Made by a program: the position numbers and the translations under genes
Assembly: GCA_032622095.1 (NCBI GenBank)
Contig: CP136062.1
Span: 143,238,351-143,302,350, forward strand
DNA length: 64,000 bases
Origin: Siphonodentalium dalli
Taxonomy: Eukaryota > Mollusca > Scaphopoda > Gadilida > Siphonodentaliidae
Reading direction: 5' to 3'
The notes under the pieces: model-generated
What the model was told of the DNA's origin: nothing
What the model saw: only the letters and a program-made list of their open reading frames with translations
Database searches by the model: none
Part shown: positions 58,914-64,000 of the stretch, piece by piece
Position numbering within the stretch: the first letter of the stretch is position 1
How the letters are laid out: each line of letters opens with the position of its first letter

Positions 58914-59373
58914 ACTTCAATATATTCTGGACAATTCCTGGTTGTGTAAACTTAACACACATGTTTGTGCTAGAGATCTGTTACCAGAGAAGAAACCACA
59001 GCATATTCAAGCATATATTGTGAACACGCACTCATCGGATCAGCCAGGAGAACACTGGACATTGATGTTATTCAAGGGAAGATCAGCTGTATACTTCGAC
59101 TCATTTGGACTACCACCACCGAGACGATATATGTTACCATTCATAAAAAGGAACTCATCAGCATGGACTATGAATACAACACGATATCAACATCGTGCGA
59201 CAAATGTGTGTGGATTATATTGTATATTCGCACTCCACCACATGATGAAAGGAAAGAGGATGAAAATATTATTCAATTCTCGGGATTTCTTCAAGAATGA
59301 CAGAACAATAGTTCGATGGTTTGGAAAGCACTATGGTCGATTATACAGAAAAGCAAATTTGCTGTTGAATTAA
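58900..59373 (+). CDS. Adenain-like maturation cysteine protease
   Basis: 157 residues. Processes capsid and core proteins during maturation (Ulp1/adenain clan). Catalytic His52 (GEHWTLML), Asp67 (VYFDSFG), oxyanion Gln97 and nucleophile Cys104 (NVCGLYC) appear in order with normal spacing. Length is as expected. The start overlaps the preceding gene in another frame. It is the last gene of the rightward block. Confidence 0.93.
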   Translation: MQTAELQYILDNSWLCKLNTHVCARDLLPEKKPQHIQAYIVNTHSSDQPGEHWTLMLFKGRSAVYFDSFGLPPPRRYMLPFIKRNSSAWTMNTTRYQHRATNVCGLYCIFALHHMMKGKRMKILFNSRDFFKNDRTIVRWFGKHYGRLYRKANLLLN

Positions 59374-59758
59374 ACTTCACCAGGACATCGACGGCTGATA
59401 TACATACAACGCAAAGAAGACGACGACCAGATAACAACGAATGTGTCAACAACTCCACAAAATAGACTCTTTTGTTATTGATTCAGCGTAGGATGTTGTA
59501 GGATGTTGTAGGATGTTCAATTAAGTTTCTTCAAATCTGAGACCTTGTTTTGTACATAAATTATTGTTCTTTGTTAATATTATTGATGTATAATAATATA
59601 TTATTGTTCATTGTTCTTGTTCTTGTTTTTGAAAAATAAATGATAAATTTCAACAAAATCGTTTTCACTGTAGGATCCCCACCAATTGATTCTGTTCGTG
59701 TCGATGTGTCATCTCTGGTCAGAATTATACAAACTTTAAAATTAGTAATGAAAAAATG
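59374..59758 (+). other. 3' region of the late block
   Basis: Non-coding sequence after the protease. It has three copies of GGATGTTGTA at about 59491-59517 and a run of TTGTTCTTG-type repeats, then the poly(A) signal at 59635. No histone-type stem-loop is present. Confidence 0.6.
59635..59640 (+). terminator. Poly(A) signal for the rightward block
   Basis: AATAAA in GAAAAATAAATGATAAA, about 260 bases after the protease stop and the only clear signal downstream of it. Confidence 0.6.
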
Positions 59759-60148
59759 TCTAAGTCCATTTTCATTTTTTCCGATCAGAAATATCACATC
59801 AATGACAGGAATATCTATCCTCAGGGGGGGAACTATGGCCCAGTACCCATCAGTGGGGGGCACTATGGCCCAGTACCCCCCAGTGGGGGCACTATGGCCC
59901 AGTACCCCCCAGTGGGGGGCACTATGGCCCAGTACCCCCCAGTGGGGGGCACTATGGCCCAGTATCGAATACTGGACCATAGATCGTCCAGTATTCGATA
60001 CTGGGCCATAGTGCCCCCCACTGGGGGGTACTGGGCCATAGTGCCCCCCACTGGGGGGTACTGGGCCATAGTGCCCCCCACTGGGGGGTACTGGGCCATA
60101 GTGCCCCCCACTGGGGGGTACTGGGCCATAGTGCCCCCCATTACTACT
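59759..60148. repeat. Right terminal inverted repeat (single palindromic unit)
   Basis: 390 bases, the reverse complement of one left unit from TCTAAGTCC inward to ...ATTACTACT at the end. It has five plus five 30 bp repeats around the hairpin near 59962-60002. Read from the terminus inward its loop has the same orientation as the outer left unit. Open frames across it are repeat by-products. Confidence 0.92.
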
Positions 60149-60154
60149 GGCGTA
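60149..60154. other. Target site duplication, right (GGCGTA)
   Basis: Perfect match to 42649-42654. Confidence 0.92.
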
Positions 60155-60232
60155 CGGTGGTCTGGCATCCGGAATACGCCATAACAGACCCCGCATCCGG
60201 CGTACGAAAAGGGGGGTCGTCACCCTCATATT

Positions 60233-61170
60233 TATATAATATTGCTGATTATATAGTCTATCCCGGAAACACAATATATTTTGGACAGAGGCCTACCATA
60301 ATTAGGCTAGCTATATATTAAACTATATATAGGACTAGCATATGGAGAGGACTATTAATTGAACGGAATCCTATTTCGATCTGACATACATATACGTACA
60401 TGGTCATTTTGATAAGAAGTAAGAATTTGTTCACGCTCACGGAAGCAATCACAATCAAGCAATGAACACTCAGGCTTTGCATGGTTGAAAGGGTAATTGC
60501 ATGTCGCCATAATTATTTTGGTGTGATGTGTATCCAGCTTTATAAATGAAAAGATGTTTTGGGGAGGCCTATATATAGCTATATATAGGCCTACATGTAG
60601 CTATATATAGCTTGACTTTTGCGTTTGTTTTGGATCCACGATTTTTGAAGAAATATCGCACGCTATGATATATCGAATGGCGCATGGGTAATACTTCAAC
60701 TGTGAATTAAAGTGCCAATTGATGGGCGCAACTTTTGGCACTTCGCGTGGCGTCAAAAGATGCGGACTATATAGAAAGGTACAATTGTACGCGCTTAGAC
60801 TATAATAATAACTTTCTGTGGGCCAAACCACCCCAACCCCGAAAATGCCGATTAGCCTATATGAATGCCACTTTTGATGGTCTCCACGTACGTACAAGGC
60901 ATATATATAGAGAGAGAATGAGAGATGCAATTTTGTTTTTGTCTTTTAATATAACTTTCAGCATCAATAACATCAACGTCATTGCCACTGTCAGCACGCT
61001 CACCTACTCTCCGATTGTCATCGTAACCATCCCCATCATATTCTATTATTCTTAAACTTAATCAACATCCTTGTCATAATTTTATATCCAAGTCATCGTC
61101 ATCATTATCGTCGTCATCGTCAGGATTGTCGTCGCGGCCTACATGTATAATATCGGCATGATTGTGCAGA
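60233..61170. other. Non-coding, nothing recognised
   Basis: AT-rich with a few TATATAGC-type repeats (about 60570-60612). The frames at 60601-60930 and 60735-61055 look random. Confidence 0.4.
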
Positions 61171-61642
61171 TAAAGGTACTCAATCCGATCAGAGGGTCCT
61201 ATATTACTATTTCTTTGGCTTTGGGGATAAAAAATATTTGATTCGAGTCGAGGAACCCACCAATCAAAACTCAGAGTGATTAGATATCGATTTTTGAAGT
61301 TTGTTAATTGGAGATTTGTCCCACAAGTTAGCAGAACCACGTGCTCAAAACGGACAAATTGCGGGTGTAAGATGGATAACTCTAAAACCAAGTGCTTACT
61401 ATTAACAATAATAACCACTTGATTTTAGAGTTATCCATCTTACACCCGCAATTTATCCATTTTGATCACGTGGTTCTGCCAACTTATGGGCTACATCTCC
61501 GAAAATTAATAGATTTCAATAATCGATATCTAATCACTCTGAGCTTTGATGGGTGGGTTCCTCGACTCGAATCAAATATTTTTTACCCCCAAAGCCAAAT
61601 AAATAGTAATATAGGACCCTCTGATCGGATTGAGTACCTTTA
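61171..61642. mobile_element. Foldback element, 472 bp palindrome
   Basis: Arms TAAAGGTACTCAATCCGATC and GATCGGATTGAGTACCTTTA pair and complementarity extends almost to the centre near 61400 (CCAAGTG...CACTTGATT). One half of the family is at 41277-41700. It has no coding capacity. Confidence 0.8.
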
Positions 61643-64000
61643 ATTAAATCATGTTGAGTGAACTGTTTTTTCCATGTATCGTCATATACATGTACTTGTA
61701 GGGCTTCGCCTTTTAACAGCTATACCCTCCACGAAGTCCGCCCGTATCTTTAAATATATAGCTCTCCATTCTGCTCCATTGGCCCAACTTATGTACATGT
61801 ATATCTGCATAATTATGTGGCATCTACATTGAATTGTTGAAGATATACTAATTTGGATCCGTATACGTGTATATGATATTCAACACGTAAGTCTATAATA
61901 CGACAGTTAATTCCAATACACCCCTGACGTAAATGAAATGATGGTGATTAGAGTAACGTACATTGACCTAATATATACAGTTATCAGTTTTTGACTTTCC
62001 ATTTAATTTATAAAAAGGCATGGACACAAGCAATGAAGTCGAATGCATTAACTGTTTGCAAAATCATTCTTTGTGGAAAATACTTATATCCCACCATTAA
62101 TATAGTGTACATTAATACATATAGTCGTCAGTTTTTTACTTTCCATTTAAAGGGGTACTGTACACTAAATCCAGTCATTTATGAGACCATCTCCTTTTAT
62201 TCTCAACAGAATATATGCAATAAATTAATGAATTTGAGCCATGGATTACGGACAAATTCATTTGTGTGCTCTATGACAGATGCAAACAAAATGGCAATTA
62301 TAATTAAAATGAATTTATGACTCCAGTCATAAATTCATTTTCATTATAATTACAATATTGCTTGCAACATTCATAAAATAAATGACACAGTACTTATGAT
62401 TATCCAGTCAAAGGGCTTTCACATTGTGTGCAGTTGTTCCAGAGACCCTGTGCATTGGGCCATTATGAAATAAGCCATTTGGTTTACGAAATAGTCCCCC
62501 TGGTGAATTACTGATATCAAACAACACATTAATATAAAATTATTTATTACAAGTGTAAAATGTAAAAAAAATGACAATTTCTTAACATATGATATAACAT
62601 TATCAAGTAACAACAGTGTAAGTTCATAAAAAGAAGGAAGAAAGGTCCATCTTATATAAATAATTACATAGCAGTGACATGGTCAGAGGGGCTTCATTTG
62701 GGGTGGTAGGTTTTCAAATTTCCACGTACTTGCCCCCTTGTGGACCAAATTCAAAACTCAGAGGAACTTAAATTTCCACACCTCCCAGCTTTTGAGTTGG
62801 AATGTTTCAATTGATATCTCAAACTGGTTAGAAATTTCAAACGTAACATCCCCCTGTTGTCAATCAATTTTTATGACCATTTAAGTCTAAATTTTCCCCA
62901 AAAGTGTAAAAAATATTTGAATCGTGGTCTAATTATGACATATTGTACACTGGAAATTGGTTGAAAACTCAAACTATTGGAACAATCTCCACATATTTGT
63001 GGTCTGAAATTTACATCTGCCAATGACTCAGGGCTGATATTTCCAACCTTTGAAAATTTAGATCAGAGTATGTCATCAACTTAACATGCTCAGTGCGACT
63101 TAAGTCTCAGGACAGGAGAAATTGTCACAGCAAATGTTGGTTCTAGTTTTAAAGATATGCTCTGTTCAAACACTGTTACAACCAAATCCAAAATGTTGCA
63201 GTTGAGTTTTGATGGAAAAAGAACTAGTTGTATTTTAATCAAAACATAAAATTGTAATCAAAATGAGATTTTTGCCATACACATAAAAATAAAACGGCTT
63301 AGTTTCTGGATTACTAAATAAATTTCATATAAATTTTTAATGTGAAATATTTATTTCATTTGTTCCTGGTTTATTATTTTGCCCTGTTAAAGGGCTACCA
63401 CATTTTTAATTGGAAGGAAATGTGATGGATACTTTACTTCTCAGACCAGATTAGACTGGAAAATATGGAGAAGTTTGCTGAAGAAGGGACACTATTTCTC
63501 CGCAGAAAGGCTTGATACCAGTTAACCCATTCAACCCAAGAGACTGGAACACAAGTCCAATCATTATATTCCTATACCCAGGAGACCGGAATACCGGTCA
63601 CAAGTGGAGAGGCGACTAGTGAGAAACACTTTTTATTGTTGGCAAAGGAGAAGAATTTCCCAGAAAAAGTTAAAAATAGTTATTAGAATACCCAGGTCAC
63701 ATGTTTCTCATTGAGCAATAAAAAATTTCCGATAGAAACACTATTTAAACAATTTATTGCATATAGATATCTTATATGGTTAATTGTAACTCTGTCTGCA
63801 TTTACAGGTGATGGCCAACATGTACTTGAAATAGACTACAGCATATTTTTGTTCACTTAGTACTGCATGTTACTGGTGGAATGCGGCTAGTGAAAACTAT
63901 CCAATTACGATCTACTTATATTATAATATACGTACCCCAAATAATGCAAACAGCCGGAACATATTATAGCTCTACATGCTTGCTAATGAACAACATATGT
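61643..64000. other. Non-coding, nothing recognised
   Basis: AT-rich. A short inverted repeat at about 62318-62345 (ATGAATTTATGACTCCAGTC and its complement) is the only structure noted. No conserved exon was found on either strand. Confidence 0.4.

Larger units (their letters stand above)
42655..60148 (+). mobile_element. Maverick/Polinton (adintovirus-like) element, 17.5 kb
   Basis: Self-synthesising virus-like DNA transposon. The ends are AGTAGTAATGGGGGG and its reverse complement, with a perfect 6 bp target duplication. It carries the defining set: protein-primed family B polymerase, DDE integrase with chromodomain, FtsK/HerA-type packaging ATPase, adenain-type protease, double and single jelly-roll capsid proteins. 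The right inverted repeat is one unit (390 bp) and the left is two units (771 bp). Early-type genes occupy the left third on both strands and the late-type genes form one rightward block with short or negative spacing. The major capsid gene and one conserved gene are frameshifted, so this copy may be unable to make particles unless the shifts are sequencing errors or are recoded. Confidence 0.95.
40531..60228. mobile_element. Older non-autonomous transposon that hosts the Polinton
   Basis: Left end TGAGGGTGACGACCCCC (40531-40547) is mirrored by GGGGGTCGTCACCCTCA (60212-60228), and TATT flanks both (40527-40530, 60229-60232). Both ends carry GGCATCCGGAATACGCC repeats (40580-40620, 60163-60180). 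Removing the Polinton leaves about 2.2 kb with no transposase. The Polinton went in 80 bp from its right end. Part of its interior (41277-41700) is related to the foldback at 61171-61642. The 4 bp duplication is short, so the exact edge is less certain than the inverted ends. Confidence 0.65.

Noticed and set aside
61074-61643. Paired open frames of 114 and 83 codons
   Set aside because: They mirror each other across the foldback palindrome and have no homology signal.

Overview
The window is a stretch of an intron-rich, repeat-rich animal genome, most likely an aquatic invertebrate (mollusc or similar; the exact phylum cannot be read from the sequence). Two conserved host genes are recognisable by exon: the 3' end of TMEM67 (meckelin, ciliary transition zone) on the + strand at 1200-7327, and all but the 5' end of NDUFV2 (24 kDa subunit of respiratory complex I) on the - strand at 15815-31566. 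They point tail to tail. Splice phases agree across every exon junction of both genes.

The introns and spacers are packed with small non-autonomous DNA transposons: two TTAA-flanked MITE families, several hAT-type elements with readable 7-8 bp target duplications (one hAT nested in another at 34405-36521), foldback elements, tandem arrays of about 180 bp in inverted orientation, two tRNA-derived SINEs and a decayed LINE reverse transcriptase.

The main object is a 17.5 kb Maverick/Polinton (adintovirus-like) element at 42655-60148. It has a perfect 6 bp target duplication (GGCGTA), AG...CT termini and terminal inverted repeats, and it sits inside an older non-autonomous transposon (40531-60228). 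From left to right it carries: two duplicated divergent gene pairs (an OTU-like protein and three small unknowns); a CCHC zinc-knuckle protein divergent from a protein-primed family B DNA polymerase; then a rightward block of one unknown, packaging ATPase, two basic virion-type proteins, a broken conserved gene, DDE integrase with chromodomain, small membrane protein, penton-like minor capsid protein, pVI-like protein, major capsid protein (frameshifted), a Cys/His-rich protein and an adenain-type protease. Replication, integration, packaging and maturation genes are open; the major capsid gene and one conserved gene are interrupted.

Three features of the element are unusual. (1) All four genes of the duplicated divergent pairs end in a textbook replication-dependent histone 3' stem-loop (GGCCCTTTTCAGGGCC, 18-24 nt after the stop), one with a compensatory stem change, and the leftward pair have a purine-rich downstream element at constant spacing; the polymerase-side and late genes have AATAAA signals instead. 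(2) Each terminal repeat unit is itself a large palindrome of 30 bp repeats around a small hairpin whose loop is present in both orientations in different copies, as in flip/flop hairpin telomeres. (3) The polymerase and zinc-knuckle genes are driven from a palindromic promoter about 410 bp long that also copies the first 32 codons of the polymerase into its divergent neighbour.
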